A stretch of 64,000 nucleotides of DNA from Acidimicrobiales bacterium (lineage in GTDB: Bacteria; Actinomycetota; Acidimicrobiia; Acidimicrobiales; Palsa-688), in NCBI GenBank assembly GCA_036378675.1, contig DASUWA010000051.1, forward strand, positions 37,318 to 101,317, written 5' to 3'. The position numbers and the translations under genes were made by a program. A model generated the notes under the pieces. That model saw only the letters and a list, made by a program, of their open reading frames with translations, had not been told where the DNA came from and searched no databases. Shown piece after piece: positions 43,253 to 52,364 of the stretch; the first letter of the stretch is position 1; the number at the start of each line of letters is the position of its first letter.

Positions 43253-44572
43253 ATGAGAAGCACCCTCAGCAATCTGGCCAACATGTTCAGGGTTCCGGAC
43301 CTTCGCAACAAGGTCCTTTTCACCCTGTTTGTCATCATTGTCTACCGCTTCGGTGCCAACATCCCGTGTCCGGGCATCGACTTCCATGCGGTCCAATCGC
43401 TTGCCTCGTCGGCGCAGCACGCCGGCGTGGTGAGCTTCCTGAACCTGTTCTCCGGCGGCGCGCTGACCAAGTTCGCCGTGTTCGGGCTCGGGATCATGCC
43501 GTACATCACCGCGTCGATCATCATTCAGTTGCTGATCGTGGTGATCCCGAAGTTCGAGCAATGGCGTGAAGAGGGGGCGGTCGGGCAGAAGAAGCTCACC
43601 CAGGTCACCCGCTATCTCACCATCGCCCTGGCCGTCATGCAGTCGACCGGTCTCGCTTACGTATTCCACAACGGCGGCGGCGGTCTGTTCGGCGGCCAGA
43701 GCCTGAACATCGACCTGATTCCCAAGTTCACCGTCCCCCGCGTGCTGCTCATCGTCCTGACGATGACCGCCGGCACCGTGGTCGTCATGTGGCTCGGCGA
43801 GCTGATCACCCAACGCGGTGTCGGGCAGGGGATGTCGGTGCTCATCTTCACCAACGTGGTCGCGACGCTCCCGTCGGGCGGCGCATCGGTGCGAGTCGAA
43901 GCCGGCTGGGTCAAGTTCGGGGTCATCGTTGCGATCTCGCTGGCTCTCCTTGTCGCGATCGTCTTCATCGAGCAGGGGCAACGAAGGATCCCCGTCACGT
44001 TCGCCAAACGGGTCGTGGGCAGGCGGATGTACGGCGGCCAGAGCACGTACATACCGATGAAGGTCAACACCGGCGGTGTCGTTCCGATCATCTTCGCCAG
44101 CTCGGTGCTGTACTTCCCGATCCTGATCTCGAACGTGTTGCCGAGCCACGGTTTCTGGAAACACGTCCAGACGTGGATCAGCGTTCACCTGGCCCGCCCC
44201 AACGACGTCTGGTACATCCTCTTCTACGGGGTGCTGATCCTCGGGTTCGCCTACTTCTACGCGGCAATAACCTTTGACCCGCACCAGCAGGCGGAGGTGA
44301 TCCGCAAGCAGGGCGGCTACATCCCGGGCATCCGACCGGGGCCCCCGACAGAGCGGCACCTGCAGGGGATCCTGAACCGGATCACCCTGCCCGGATCCCT
44401 CTGGCTCGCGGCGATCGCCCTGCTGCCGTCGATCATGCTGGCGATCTGGAGCATCCAGAATTACCCCTTCGCCGGGACGACGATCCTCATCGCCGTCGGG
44501 GTCGCACTCGAAACCATGAAGCAGGTCGACAGCCAGCTCATGCTGCGCAACTACGAGGGCTTTCTGAAGTAG
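43253..44572 (+). CDS. secY: Protein translocase subunit SecY
   Basis: SecY, 439 residues with ten membrane helices, is the channel of the Sec machinery. Recognisable blocks are RNKVLFTLFVIIVYRFGANIP (helix 1), SGGALTKFAVFGLGIMPYITASIIIQLL (plug and helix 2), and KQGGYIPGIRPGPPTERHL before helix 9. It lies in the usual spc position before adk, with a 118-base gap upstream that may hold an internal promoter. Confidence 0.99.
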   Translation: MRSTLSNLANMFRVPDLRNKVLFTLFVIIVYRFGANIPCPGIDFHAVQSLASSAQHAGVVSFLNLFSGGALTKFAVFGLGIMPYITASIIIQLLIVVIPKFEQWREEGAVGQKKLTQVTRYLTIALAVMQSTGLAYVFHNGGGGLFGGQSLNIDLIPKFTVPRVLLIVLTMTAGTVVVMWLGELITQRGVGQGMSVLIFTNVVATLPSGGASVRVEAGWVKFGVIVAISLALLVAIVFIEQGQRRIPVTFAKRVVGRRMYGGQSTYIPMKVNTGGVVPIIFASSVLYFPILISNVLPSHGFWKHVQTWISVHLARPNDVWYILFYGVLILGFAYFYAAITFDPHQQAEVIRKQGGYIPGIRPGPPTERHLQGILNRITLPGSLWLAAIALLPSIMLAIWSIQNYPFAGTTILIAVGVALETMKQVDSQLMLRNYEGFLK

Positions 44573-44600
44573 TGCCGTCCATACCGAGGAGGCCGGGAAG

Positions 44601-45287
44601 TTGAACCCCGGTGCCCGGTTGGTCGTCCTCGGTAAGCAGGGGGCGGGCAAGGGCACGCAGGCGGTGCGGCTGTCGCGGCATTACGTGGTCCCGCACGTGT
44701 CCACCGGTGACACGTTCAGGGCAGCCGTGCGGTCCGGCTCGGAGTTCGGGGAAAAAGCACGGCAGTATCTCGACGCCGGCGAACTGGTGCCCGACGAGAT
44801 CGTCATCGGCATGGTCAGGGAACGCCTCACGCGCGGCGACACCACCAACCGGGGATTCATCCTCGACGGATTTCCACGCACGGTCCATCAGGCTGAGGCG
44901 CTCTCGGAGCTGCTCGAACCCAGGCAGCTCGACCTGGTCATCGACCTGGAGGTCGACACGGAGCAGGTGCTCACCCGTCTAGCCGGCCGGAGGGTTTGCT
45001 CGGACTGCGGCGCCAACTACAGCGTCGTCGACAACCCCCCAAGGGTGAACGAAATCTGCGACGTCTGCGGCGGCGAGGTGGTTCAGCGCGACGACGACAC
45101 CGAGGCGGCCATCCGCCGGCGGTTGGAGCTGTACGAGAGGGAGACGGCACCGCTCGTCCACTGGTACAAGTCGAGGGGCCTCCTGGCGGTCGTGGACGGA
45201 AGCGGCAGTCCCGACCAGGTCACCGGACGGGTGATCGACGAGATCGACCGGCGGCGGGACTTCGCGAACGTCGTGGACGGCAGCTAG
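44601..45287 (+). CDS. adk: Adenylate kinase
   Basis: Adk, 228 residues, converts ATP + AMP to 2 ADP. It has the P-loop GKQGAGKGTQ, STGDTFRAAV, DGFPRT and a long LID domain with four cysteines (CSDCG ... CDVCGG) that should bind zinc. TTG start after GGAGGCCGGGAAG. It sits in the secY-adk-map order. Confidence 0.97.
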   Translation: MNPGARLVVLGKQGAGKGTQAVRLSRHYVVPHVSTGDTFRAAVRSGSEFGEKARQYLDAGELVPDEIVIGMVRERLTRGDTTNRGFILDGFPRTVHQAEALSELLEPRQLDLVIDLEVDTEQVLTRLAGRRVCSDCGANYSVVDNPPRVNEICDVCGGEVVQRDDDTEAAIRRRLELYERETAPLVHWYKSRGLLAVVDGSGSPDQVTGRVIDEIDRRRDFANVVDGS

Positions 45288-45345
45288 ACCGGCCGTATAC
45301 CGCCTCGCTCGCCTGAAGCAGGCGCTGCGGTGTTTCAATGGTCGG

Positions 45346-46089
45346 GTGCGCCGCACCCCCGAGGAAATCGCCAAGATGCGCAAGGCCGGCAAGGTCGTAG
45401 CTGAGATGCACGAAGCCACGAGGGGTGCGGTGAAGCCTGGGGTGACCACGGCCGAACTCGACCGGGTCGCCCGGGAAGTGCTGGACCGGCGCGGGGCGAA
45501 GTCCAACTTCTTGAACTACCACGGCTTCCCGGCGGTGATCTGTGCTTCGCCCAACAACATGATCGTGCACGGCATACCGGGCCCCCGCCGCCTCGAAGAG
45601 GGCGACATCATCTCGATCGACTGCGGGGCGATCGTTGAGGGCTATCACGGGGATGCCGCGTTCACCACGGGGGTAGGGAAGATCAGCCCGCGGGCGGAGA
45701 TGCTGATCCGGGTGACCGAGGACAGCCTGTGGGCGGGCATCGCGGTGATGAAGGACGGGAACCGGCTGCACGAAGCCGGGCGGGCGATCCAGGAGGTCGT
45801 CGAGAACGCGGGTTTCTCGGTCGTCCGGGAGTACGTCGGTCACGCCATCGGCACCGCCATGCACGAGGAGCCCCAGGTCCCGAACTACTGGCCCGGACGC
45901 CCCGGCCCGGTGATGAAGGCCGGCATGGTCTTCGCGGTCGAGCCGATGGTCAACACCGGCGGCCCCGGAACCCGTCTGCTGGAGGACGGGTGGAGCGTCG
46001 TGACCGCCGACGGGGGGCTCTCGGCGCACTTTGAGCACAGCATCGCGGTGACCGACGGGGGGCCGGAGGTTCTGACCCTGCCGGAGTAA
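45346..46089 (+). CDS. map: Methionine aminopeptidase, type I
   Basis: This 247-residue enzyme removes the initiator Met. Metal ligands are visible: the two Asp of SIDCGAIVEGYHGDAA, His of GHAIGTAMHEEP, Glu of FAVEPMVNTG and Glu of HFEHSIAVTD. It has no N-terminal zinc-finger extension. GTG start. infA usually comes next but is not found. Confidence 0.98.
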   Translation: MRRTPEEIAKMRKAGKVVAEMHEATRGAVKPGVTTAELDRVAREVLDRRGAKSNFLNYHGFPAVICASPNNMIVHGIPGPRRLEEGDIISIDCGAIVEGYHGDAAFTTGVGKISPRAEMLIRVTEDSLWAGIAVMKDGNRLHEAGRAIQEVVENAGFSVVREYVGHAIGTAMHEEPQVPNYWPGRPGPVMKAGMVFAVEPMVNTGGPGTRLLEDGWSVVTADGGLSAHFEHSIAVTDGGPEVLTLPE

Positions 46090-46122
46090 GGGGCGCCGGG
46101 GGGGGCGCAAAGGCGGCTGAAG

Positions 46123-46193
46123 GCGTTTGGGAGTGGTTTCGGTGTCCGGGCGTGGGATTTGACCCTTCGGCGTCGAATTCCACACCCAAACGC
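46123..46193. repeat. 14-bp inverted repeat downstream of map
   Basis: GCGTTTGGGAGTGG at 46123-46136 pairs with CCACACCCAAACGC at 46180-46193 at 13 of 14 positions. The loop is 43 bases and holds a further GTGGGATT / AATTCCAC partial stem. It occupies the place where infA would normally lie. It may be a terminator for map or a small repeat element. Confidence 0.6.
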
Positions 46194-46252
46194 ACTCTCG
46201 AGGGCCCAGGCGGCCGGCGAAGGCCCCGGATAGGCCTCTCAGCCAGCCCCGA

Positions 46253-46282
46253 TGGACGGTAAACCGCCGCGCGTAGTAGGAT
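46253..46282 (+). promoter_or_regulatory. Promoter of the rpmJ-rpsM-rpoA operon
   Basis: TGGACG, an 18-base spacer, then TAGGAT make an acceptable sigA-type match, placed about 90 bases before rpmJ. Confidence 0.4.
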
Positions 46283-46291
46283 GTTTCGCCG

Positions 46292-46314
46292 GCCCGCGGT
46301 GCTTTGCCGCGGGC
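46292..46314 (+). promoter_or_regulatory. Leader hairpin before rpmJ
   Basis: A perfect 8-base stem (GCCCGCGG / CCGCGGGC) with a seven-base loop, just downstream of the putative start of transcription. It could be the target for S4 autoregulation, which is known for alpha operons, but the match to known sites is not testable by eye. Confidence 0.4.
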
Positions 46315-46370
46315 GGGGTCCCAGCCATCCCGGTCCGATCTAGAGGTCCGAAGGACCAAAGGAAAGCGTC

Positions 46371-46484
46371 GTGAAAGTTCGTCCGAGCGTAAAACCGATC
46401 TGTGAGCACTGCAAGGTGATCCGCCGTCACGGTCGAGTGATGGTCATCTGCACGAACCCGCGCCACAAGCAGCGCCAGGGCTGA
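46371..46484 (+). CDS. rpmJ: 50S ribosomal protein L36, zinc-binding form
   Basis: This 37-residue protein reads [18 protein letters not shown] then [17 protein letters not shown]. The zinc ligands C11, C14, C27 and H32 are all present (C+ form). GTG start with AAAGGAAAG upstream. It is the first gene of the alpha operon here, with rpsM 14 bases downstream. Confidence 0.97.
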   Translation: MKVRPSVKPICEHCKVIRRHGRVMVICTNPRHKQRQG

Positions 46485-46498
46485 GGAAGAGTTCGGTC

Positions 46499-46879
46499 GT
46501 GGCACGTATCGCTGGAGTTGACATCCCCCGGGAGAAGAAGCTCGGGACCTCTCTCACTTACATCTACGGGATCGGCGACACCCAGGCGGAGAAGGTGGCC
46601 GAAGCCACCGGTATCGACCCGAACACCCGGGTCCGTGACCTGACTGACGAAGAAGTAACCCGGCTGCGCAACTGGATCGACGCCAACCTGAAGGTGGAAG
46701 GCGATCTGCGCCGGGACGTCTCCCAGGACATCAAGCGCAAGATGGAGATCGGCTCCTACCAGGGGGTCCGCCACCGCCGCGGTCTCCCGGTTCACGGCCA
46801 GCGCACCCACACCAACGCCCGGACCCGCAAGGGACCGAAGAAGACTGTCGCCGGCAAGAAGAAGGTCCGTAAGCACTGA
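46499..46879 (+). CDS. rpsM: 30S ribosomal protein S13
   Basis: S13, 126 residues, contacts the P-site tRNA and the 50S bridge. It has [12 protein letters not shown], the helix-hairpin TYIYGIG, and the basic C-terminal tail [25 protein letters not shown] start. Confidence 0.99.
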   Translation: MARIAGVDIPREKKLGTSLTYIYGIGDTQAEKVAEATGIDPNTRVRDLTDEEVTRLRNWIDANLKVEGDLRRDVSQDIKRKMEIGSYQGVRHRRGLPVHGQRTHTNARTRKGPKKTVAGKKKVRKH

Positions 46880-46969
46880 GCCCGGCCTTGGAGGCGTCGC
46901 CGACTTTCGAGCCGGCGCCCCGGCGGGGTTTCCCCCGAAAGCCAGATGAAAGAACAGCCCTAGGAGAAA

Positions 46970-47368
46970 ATGGCAAAGCCGAAGCCGGGCGGGCGCCGCC
47001 CCCGACGCCGAGAGCGTAAGAACGTCACCTACGGGGTGGCGCACATCAAGAGCTCGTTCAACAACACCATCGTCTCGATCAGCGACCCCGAAGGCAACGT
47101 CCTCGCCTGGGCGTCCGCCGGCAACGTCGGCTACAAGGGTTCCCGCAAGTCCACTCCTTTCGCGGCCCAGCTTGCGGCCGAGGCTTGCGCCAGGCGGGCA
47201 ATGGAGCATGGAGTCCGAAAGGTCGAGGTCCTGGTCAAGGGTCCCGGCTCGGGCCGTGAGACCGCCATCCGGTCCCTCATGAACACCGGTATCGAGGTCG
47301 CCGGCATCAAGGACATCACCCCGATTCCCCACAACGGCACCCGCCCCAAGAAGCGCCGCCGTGTCTAG
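46970..47368 (+). CDS. rpsK: 30S ribosomal protein S11
   Basis: S11, 132 residues, forms the platform. It has [38 protein letters not shown] and the ending [19 protein letters not shown] 90-base GC-rich gap precedes it. Confidence 0.99.
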   Translation: MAKPKPGGRRPRRRERKNVTYGVAHIKSSFNNTIVSISDPEGNVLAWASAGNVGYKGSRKSTPFAAQLAAEACARRAMEHGVRKVEVLVKGPGSGRETAIRSLMNTGIEVAGIKDITPIPHNGTRPKKRRRV

Positions 47369-47383
47369 GGAGGCGAGCGTCTG

Positions 47384-48010
47384 ATGGCTCGGTACACGGG
47401 ACCGGTTTGCCGCCTTTGCCGGCGGGAGAAGATGAAGCTCTTCCTCAAGGGGCCCAAGTGCGACTCGATGAAGTGCCCGATCGAGCGCCGGCCGTACCCG
47501 CCGGGAGAGCACGGGCGGGACCGCATGCGGCAAGGGTCGGAGTACCTGACCCAGCTCCGGGAAAAGCAGAAGGCCCGGCGGATCTACGGGCTCCTGGAAA
47601 AGCAATTCAAGAACCTCTACGAGGAAGCCAACCGTCAGCAGGGAATCACCGGCGAGAACCTGCTCCGGATGCTCGAGATGCGCCTGGACAACGTCTCCTT
47701 CCGCGCAGGGTGGGGCGCAAGCCGTTCGCAGGCGCGCCAGCTGGTCCGCCACGGGCACGTGCTTGTGAACGGCAAGCGGGTCACCATCCCGAGCTACCGG
47801 TTGCGCAAGGGCGATGTCGTTTCGCTCAAGGACAAGGCGCGCTCGATGATCATCGTCCGCCACAACCTCGACACCCTCGACCGGACCGTTCCGCCCTGGC
47901 TGGAGACCGGGGAAAACGGGATGCAGGTGACGGTCCTAGACAACCCTCTGCGGGAGCACATCGACGTTCCGGTGCGCGAGTCGCTGATCGTCGAGCTCTA
48001 CTCCAAGTAG
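47384..48010 (+). CDS. rpsD: 30S ribosomal protein S4, zinc-binding form
   Basis: S4, 208 residues, initiates 30S assembly. The N-terminal CRLCRREKMKLFLKGPKC with the later KCPI gives a four-Cys zinc site (C+ form). The S4 RNA-binding domain RQLVRHGHVLVNGKRVTIPSY is present. S4 often represses its own operon. Confidence 0.99.
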   Translation: MARYTGPVCRLCRREKMKLFLKGPKCDSMKCPIERRPYPPGEHGRDRMRQGSEYLTQLREKQKARRIYGLLEKQFKNLYEEANRQQGITGENLLRMLEMRLDNVSFRAGWGASRSQARQLVRHGHVLVNGKRVTIPSYRLRKGDVVSLKDKARSMIIVRHNLDTLDRTVPPWLETGENGMQVTVLDNPLREHIDVPVRESLIVELYSK

Positions 48011-48041
48011 TCCAGCAAACAAGCAGGAAGCACAGGACAAC

Positions 48042-48983
48042 ATGCTGATCATCCAACGCCCCAACGTAGAAGCTCTAGGCGAGCAGGAGGGGAACCGCCA
48101 GCGGTTCTCGATCGGACCGCTCGAGCCGGGCTTCGGACACACCCTCGGTGTCGCACTTCGCCGCACCCTGCTGTCCTCGATTCCCGGCGCGGCGGTGACC
48201 CAGGTTCGTTTCGACGAGGCGCTCCACGAGTTCACCACCCTGCCGGGTGTGAAGGAGGACGTCACCGATATCATCCTCAACCTGAAGGACGTGGTCCTGC
48301 GGGTCGAGACCGACGAGTCGGTAACCCTCCGCCTCGACGTGCGCGGTCCGGCGACCGTCACCGCCGGCGACATCATCACGACCGCCGACGTCGAAGTCCT
48401 CAACCCGGACCTAGTGATCGCCACCGTCAACTCGAAGGGACGGCTCGCCGCTGACATCACCGTCGAGCGCGGAAGGGGTTACGTCTCGGCCGATCGGAAC
48501 AAGAAGTCGTCGACCATCGGCGTCATCCCCGTCGACTCGATCTTCTCGCCGATCAGGGTGGCTGCGTTTTCGGTGGAGCCGACCAGGGTCGAGCAGTCGA
48601 CCAACTACGACCGGCTCGTGCTCGACATCACCACCGACGGATCGATCTCCCCGCGCGAGGCGCTTGCCTCCGCCGGCGACACGCTTCGTTCACTCGTTGC
48701 ACTCGTCGCGGAGATGAGCGACAGCCCTCAAGGCCTCGAGCTAGGCGATGTCGGCTCGGTCACCAGCGGCTCACCGGACCTCGACCTGCTGATCGAGGAG
48801 CTCGACCTTTCCGAGCGTCCGCGCAACTGCTTGAAGCGCGCTCAGATCAACACGGTCGGCGAGTTGGTGCAGAAGACCGAAGAGGACCTGCTGGCCATCA
48901 CCAACTTCGGTCAGAAGTCGCTGGACGAGGTGATCCAGAAGCTGGATGAGCGGGGCCTGTCCCTGCGCACCAAGGGCGCCTGA
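48042..48983 (+). CDS. rpoA: RNA polymerase alpha subunit
   Basis: RpoA, 313 residues, has the N-terminal dimerisation domain ([23 protein letters not shown]) and the C-terminal domain ([32 protein letters not shown]) that binds UP elements and activators. It stands between rpsD and rplQ as usual. Confidence 0.99.
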   Translation: MLIIQRPNVEALGEQEGNRQRFSIGPLEPGFGHTLGVALRRTLLSSIPGAAVTQVRFDEALHEFTTLPGVKEDVTDIILNLKDVVLRVETDESVTLRLDVRGPATVTAGDIITTADVEVLNPDLVIATVNSKGRLAADITVERGRGYVSADRNKKSSTIGVIPVDSIFSPIRVAAFSVEPTRVEQSTNYDRLVLDITTDGSISPREALASAGDTLRSLVALVAEMSDSPQGLELGDVGSVTSGSPDLDLLIEELDLSERPRNCLKRAQINTVGELVQKTEEDLLAITNFGQKSLDEVIQKLDERGLSLRTKGA

Positions 48984-48984
48984 C

Positions 48985-49368
48985 ATGGCGACGCTCCCCG
49001 GTCGTCCGCGCAAGGGACCGCGCTTCGGCGGCGACTCCGAGCACCAGAAGGCGATGATGGGAAACCTGGTCGCGTCGCTCATCGCGGCCGAGGCGATCGT
49101 CACCACGGAGGCGAAGGCGAAGGCCCTGCGGCCAGTAGTGGAGAAGTGCGTCACCAAAGCGAAAAAAGCCAACGCCGACTCGGATCGCGCGGTGCACCTT
49201 CAACGGCAAGTTGTCGCGTTCATCCGCGACAAGGACATGGCCCACAAGCTGTTCAGCGAGATCGGCCCCCGTTACGCCGACCGCGCCGGCGGGTACACGC
49301 GGATACTCAAGCTGGGCCCGCGTCACGGGGACAACGCTCCCATGGCGCGCATCGAGTTCGTCCAGTAG
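48985..49368 (+). CDS. rplQ: 50S ribosomal protein L17
   Basis: L17, 127 residues, opens [24 protein letters not shown] and ends [25 protein letters not shown], both typical. ATG at 48985, one base after the rpoA stop. Confidence 0.99.
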   Translation: MATLPGRPRKGPRFGGDSEHQKAMMGNLVASLIAAEAIVTTEAKAKALRPVVEKCVTKAKKANADSDRAVHLQRQVVAFIRDKDMAHKLFSEIGPRYADRAGGYTRILKLGPRHGDNAPMARIEFVQ

Positions 49369-49461
49369 GACGGCGGGGGCGCCGCCCTGACCCTTTTTTC
49401 CGACGACGCCGGACCGGCAGCCGCAACGTCTGTTAGCGAGGCTCCGACGGTTCGCCTGCGG

Positions 49462-50238
49462 ATGGTCCTCGCCTACGACGGGGGCGATTTCCGCGGCTTC
49501 GCGCTGCAGCCGGGCGTGCCGACCATCGCCGGCGCGATCTGCGGCGCGTTGGAACGCACCTTGCGCCACACTGTCGAGCTGACCTGTGCGGGACGTACCG
49601 ACGCCGGGGTGCACGCGTGGGGGCAGGTCGTCAGCTTCGAGGCGCGCGCCGATGCAGATCCGGCAGCGCTGCAGCGTTCGCTCAACCGGGCGCTCCGACC
49701 CGCGATCGTGATCCGAGAAGTCTCGGTCGCGCCGGAGGGCTTCGACGCACGGCGGTGGGCAACCGGACGCACTTACTGGTACACGGTGCGGAATGACGCG
49801 GTGGCGGATCCGTTTTCGGCGCGGACTGCGTGGCACGTGCCCGATCGCCTGGATCTGGCGGCGATGCGGCTCGCCTGCGATCCGCTCATCGGCGAGCACG
49901 ACTTCTCCTCGTTCTGCCGGCGGCCGCCAGTGCAGGACCCATCGCTGATCAGGCGGGTTCGCGATGCGCGTTGGGTCGACCTCGGGGACTCGATGTTGCG
50001 TTTCGAGATCGAGGCCTCCGCGTTCTGTCATCAGATGGTGCGCAGCCTCGTCGGCACCCTCGTCGATGTTGGGCTTGGGAAAAAGAGGGCGGGCGACATG
50101 ACCTTCATCCTTCGGTCCCACTCGAGGCAGACCGCCGGGCAGATTGCCCCGCCGCACGGGCTGTGCCTCCGAGACGTCACTTACAACGCGGCCGCCCAGA
50201 ACGGCTTGGTTCAGTCCACCGGTTCGACTACCCGGTAG
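49462..50238 (+). CDS. truA: tRNA pseudouridine(38-40) synthase
   Basis: TruA, 258 residues, modifies the anticodon stem of tRNAs. The catalytic Asp lies in CAGRTDAGVHAWGQV. RTYWYTV and the C-terminal RQTAGQIAPPHGLCL are also characteristic. ATG at 49462 is used; upstream codons remain open but contain no better start. Its 3' end overlaps the convergent ilvA gene by 28 bases. Confidence 0.96.
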   Translation: MVLAYDGGDFRGFALQPGVPTIAGAICGALERTLRHTVELTCAGRTDAGVHAWGQVVSFEARADADPAALQRSLNRALRPAIVIREVSVAPEGFDARRWATGRTYWYTVRNDAVADPFSARTAWHVPDRLDLAAMRLACDPLIGEHDFSSFCRRPPVQDPSLIRRVRDARWVDLGDSMLRFEIEASAFCHQMVRSLVGTLVDVGLGKKRAGDMTFILRSHSRQTAGQIAPPHGLCLRDVTYNAAAQNGLVQSTGSTTR

Positions 50239-51428
50239 CCGGAGGCGGTCAGCGCCGCGACCACTTCGGCGTGGTGGGCGAAGTCCCTTGTTTCCACGGT
50301 TACTTGGACTTCGACCTCTGACACCGCCAGTGCCCTTCCGCTCCGGTGATGCTCGACGTCCAGAACGTTCAGACCCAGCGCGGCCAGCTGCGTGGTGAAC
50401 GCAGCCAGAGCTCCGACGCGGTCGGCCATCACGACCCTCAACGTGAGGTATCGCCCGGCGGAGGCGAGACCATGTTCGATGAGCTTGGTCAAAAGCAGAG
50501 GATCGACGTTTCCGCCGGAAAGAATCGCGACAGCTGGACCGGAGCCACGCACGTGGCCGTTCATTATCGCTGCGAGAGACGCCGCGCCCGACGGTTCTAC
50601 GACCGCCTTGGCGCGCTCGACGAGCAGCAGCATCGCTTGGCTTATCTCCTCCTCGTCGACGGTGACGATCTCGTCGACGAACCGTTCGGAAAGCGACAGG
50701 GTCAGATCGCTGCAACAGGCCACCGAGATCCCATCGGCCATGGTCGCCAGGCGATCGAGGGTCACCGGGCGGCCCGCCGCGAGTGCTTCGGTGAGGGTCG
50801 GCGCACCGGCGGCCTCGACGCCCACGACCCGCGGCGGGCGCGAGGAACCAGCCGGGGGTGGGCTCAACGCGACAGCCGCGCCGATCCCTCCGATCAGACC
50901 GCCGCCGCCGACTGGGACCACGACCACCTCGGCTTCGGGAGCCTCTTCGAGCACCTCGAGCCCGACGGTTCCCTGCCCGGCGATGACATCGGGATCGTCG
51001 AAGGGTGGGACGTAGACGGCTCCGGTCTCGCCGGCGAAGGACTTGGCGAGAGCGATGCAATCATCGACGACCTCTCCTTCGAGCCTCACGTTCGCGCCGT
51101 AGTCGCGGGTGGCGGTGACCTTCGGTAAAGCCGCGTTCCGCGGCATGAAGATCGTCGCCTTGCGGCCGGTGAGCGACGCTGCAAGGGCGACACCCTGGGC
51201 GTGGTTTCCCGCGGAGGCGGTAACTACCGGGACGCCCAGGGGGAGTTGGGCTATCCGGTTGTACGCGCCACGGATCTTGAACGAGCCGGTGCGTTGCTGG
51301 TGCTCCGGTTTGAGTAGCACCGGTCGTCCCGCGAGCTTCGACAAGGACTCCGGCCTGTCGACCGGCGTCGGTCGGATCACCTTCTTCACCCGGTCCCGGG
51401 CTGCGAGGAGGTCGTCGAGGCCGATCAA
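50211..51428 (-). CDS. ilvA: Threonine/serine dehydratase with ACT domain
   Basis: This 405-residue PLP enzyme deaminates threonine to 2-oxobutanoate. The PLP lysine is in RTGSFKIRGAYN, the Gly-rich phosphate loop is PVGGGGLIGG, and SAGNHAQGVA binds substrate. The last ~75 residues form a single ACT domain (LTLRVVMADRVGALAAFTTQLA), suggesting amino-acid feedback. The form resembles the catabolic/ACT type rather than the two-ACT biosynthetic one. TTG at 51428 with AAAGG upstream lies six bases after the ctaG stop, so the two genes are one transcript. Confidence 0.92.
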   Translation of the reverse strand: MIGLDDLLAARDRVKKVIRPTPVDRPESLSKLAGRPVLLKPEHQQRTGSFKIRGAYNRIAQLPLGVPVVTASAGNHAQGVALAASLTGRKATIFMPRNAALPKVTATRDYGANVRLEGEVVDDCIALAKSFAGETGAVYVPPFDDPDVIAGQGTVGLEVLEEAPEAEVVVVPVGGGGLIGGIGAAVALSPPPAGSSRPPRVVGVEAAGAPTLTEALAAGRPVTLDRLATMADGISVACCSDLTLSLSERFVDEIVTVDEEEISQAMLLLVERAKAVVEPSGAASLAAIMNGHVRGSGPAVAILSGGNVDPLLLTKLIEHGLASAGRYLTLRVVMADRVGALAAFTTQLAALGLNVLDVEHHRSGRALAVSEVEVQVTVETRDFAHHAEVVAALTASGYRVVEPVD

Positions 51429-51433
51429 GACCT

Positions 51434-52297
51434 TTAGTTGGAGACGGCCTTCGCCGCCGCCTCGCGTGTGGCCCTCCAGTAGGCCAGCTGCTTCGCCGCT
51501 GTTTCCTCGGATGCGCGGTCGATGCGCTTGGCGGCCCTCTCGTCGGCTCGGAACCACTGCACCAGAACCGCCAGCGTGCCGACCAGCCCGAGCATCTCGC
51601 CTGAGACCCACATCAGCCCACCGCCCATGTGCAACTGGGACAGCGGCGTCGTAGGCGTGATCGGCGTCGTCTGACTGTCGAGCGCCATGCCGAGGATGGT
51701 GTGGAACGGGAGGGCGAGGAGGAGGTATCCGATGCGCACGCCGTAGCTCATCCGTTTGGGGAGCGGGTCGACCGCCACGGCCGGCCACCAGAAGATGGAC
51801 CCCGCCACCAGGAGATGCAGGTGAACGAGGTTGTGGACTGTGCCGTTACGGAGCGTGATCGCGTAGAGACTCGTGAAATACAGCCCGAAGAGCGACACCC
51901 CGTAGAACGCCCACGCGAACACCGGGTTGGAGATCAGCCGCCCAACCGGGCTGTGGAGCACCTTGATGATGCTGGTTTGGACCGGACGCGGGCTGGCCTG
52001 GAGGGCGAGCGTTATCGGGGCGGAGAGGGCGAGGAACACCGGCGCGAGCATCCCGATGGCGATGTGCTGGATGGTGTGAACCGTGAAGTTCTCGTCGTGG
52101 GCGCTGATCCCGGACACCAGGGCAAGCGCCAGGAGGAACTCACCTGACACGAACGCCGCTGTGCGGCCCACAGGCCACTTCCTGCCCCTCTGCGCCAGCC
52201 GCCTGACCGACCACACGTACCAGGCGACCGAGAGGCATATGAGAGCCGTCGGAATGGGCTCGAAGCTCGCCTGGGTCAGGACCTGCAGCGGCGTCAT
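51434..52297 (-). CDS. ctaG: Cytochrome c oxidase assembly protein (CtaG, caa3 type)
   Basis: This 287-residue protein has about seven membrane helices and the caa3_CtaG His-rich pattern: FTVHTIQHIAIGMLAP, NGTVHNLVHLHLLVAGSIFWWP, LSQLHMGGGLMWVSGE. It helps insert copper into the oxidase. ATG at 52297 is preferred over the open frame to 52402. It is divergent from ctaE, which supports the functional link, and ilvA follows it on the same transcript. Confidence 0.88.
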   Translation of the reverse strand: MTPLQVLTQASFEPIPTALICLSVAWYVWSVRRLAQRGRKWPVGRTAAFVSGEFLLALALVSGISAHDENFTVHTIQHIAIGMLAPVFLALSAPITLALQASPRPVQTSIIKVLHSPVGRLISNPVFAWAFYGVSLFGLYFTSLYAITLRNGTVHNLVHLHLLVAGSIFWWPAVAVDPLPKRMSYGVRIGYLLLALPFHTILGMALDSQTTPITPTTPLSQLHMGGGLMWVSGEMLGLVGTLAVLVQWFRADERAAKRIDRASEETAAKQLAYWRATREAAAKAVSN

Positions 52298-52364
52298 GCG
52301 CCCCCACGATACCTCTGCGCTGGATTGGGCTACCGGCGGCGGCGTTGTGTAGAAATATGGCCCA

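Noticed and set aside
46239..46505. A minus-strand frame over the rpmJ region
   Set aside because: It is antisense to rpmJ and its leader, with no ribosome site and no recognisable product.
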